In this document: one piece after another, positions 63,996-64,000 of the stretch
Numbering within the stretch: the first letter of the stretch is position 1
Layout: every line of letters begins with the position of its first letter
DNA from: Polytrichum commune
Taxonomy: Eukaryota > Streptophyta > Polytrichopsida > Polytrichales > Polytrichaceae
Assembly (NCBI GenBank): GCA_950295325.1
Contig: OX485806.1
Coordinates: 2,420,001-2,484,000 of the forward strand
Direction of reading: 5' to 3'
DNA length: 64,000 nucleotides
Notes under the pieces: model-generated
The model's database searches: none
What the model was told of the DNA's origin: nothing
Seen by the model: only the letters and a program-made list of their open reading frames with translations
Program-made: the position numbers and the translations under genes

Positions 63996-64000
63996 GTAAG

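Overview
This window is nuclear DNA from a land plant. It carries spliced genes with GT-AG introns, a plant-type SUMO gene, a plant-type MYST histone acetyltransferase gene, a nuclear tRNA-Gln, what looks like a plastid transit peptide, and many small inverted-repeat transposons. Introns are short, genes are far apart, and intergenic DNA is AT-rich with long GA/CT microsatellites. The lineage cannot be fixed from the sequence. A non-flowering plant such as a bryophyte or lycophyte is possible, but that is a weak impression.

Layout. 1-5 kb: AT-rich repeats, including a degenerate tandem family, ending at the CT-rich leader of a three-exon SUMO gene (5240-7347, +). 9.57 kb: tRNA-Gln(CUG). 11.0-11.8 kb: an internally deleted hAT transposon with target-site duplication (TSD) and a decayed transposase C-terminus. 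13.8-20 kb: nested and solo MITEs. 22.6-23.4 kb (-): a single-exon gene for a HEXIM-like protein with a basic region, an APYNT motif, an acidic patch and a coiled coil. HEXIM is the 7SK-RNA-dependent inhibitor of P-TEFb in animals. 24-44 kb: no intact gene seen; MITEs, two ~1.1 kb repeats in tandem that recur in opposite orientation 12 kb away, a 45-bp minisatellite and a ruined Ty3/Gypsy integrase. 44.77-51.66 kb (+): a 15-exon MYST acetyltransferase gene of the Esa1/Tip60/HAM type, 524 codons. 52.9-62.2 kb: PIF/Harbinger-like MITEs, one with a tandem duplication across its end, and a CACTA-type MITE. 63.1 kb to the right edge (+): first exon of a gene whose product probably enters the plastid; the rest lies outside.

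The three identified proteins all act in the nucleus (SUMO conjugation, probable control of transcription elongation, histone acetylation), but they have separate promoters and there is no sign that they form a functional cluster. The most interesting item is the HEXIM-like gene, because HEXIM/7SK control is best known from animals. The rest is mainly transposon biology: at least three MITE groups are resolved to ends, several with exact TSDs. All exon boundaries were placed by eye from splice signals, reading frame and family conservation.
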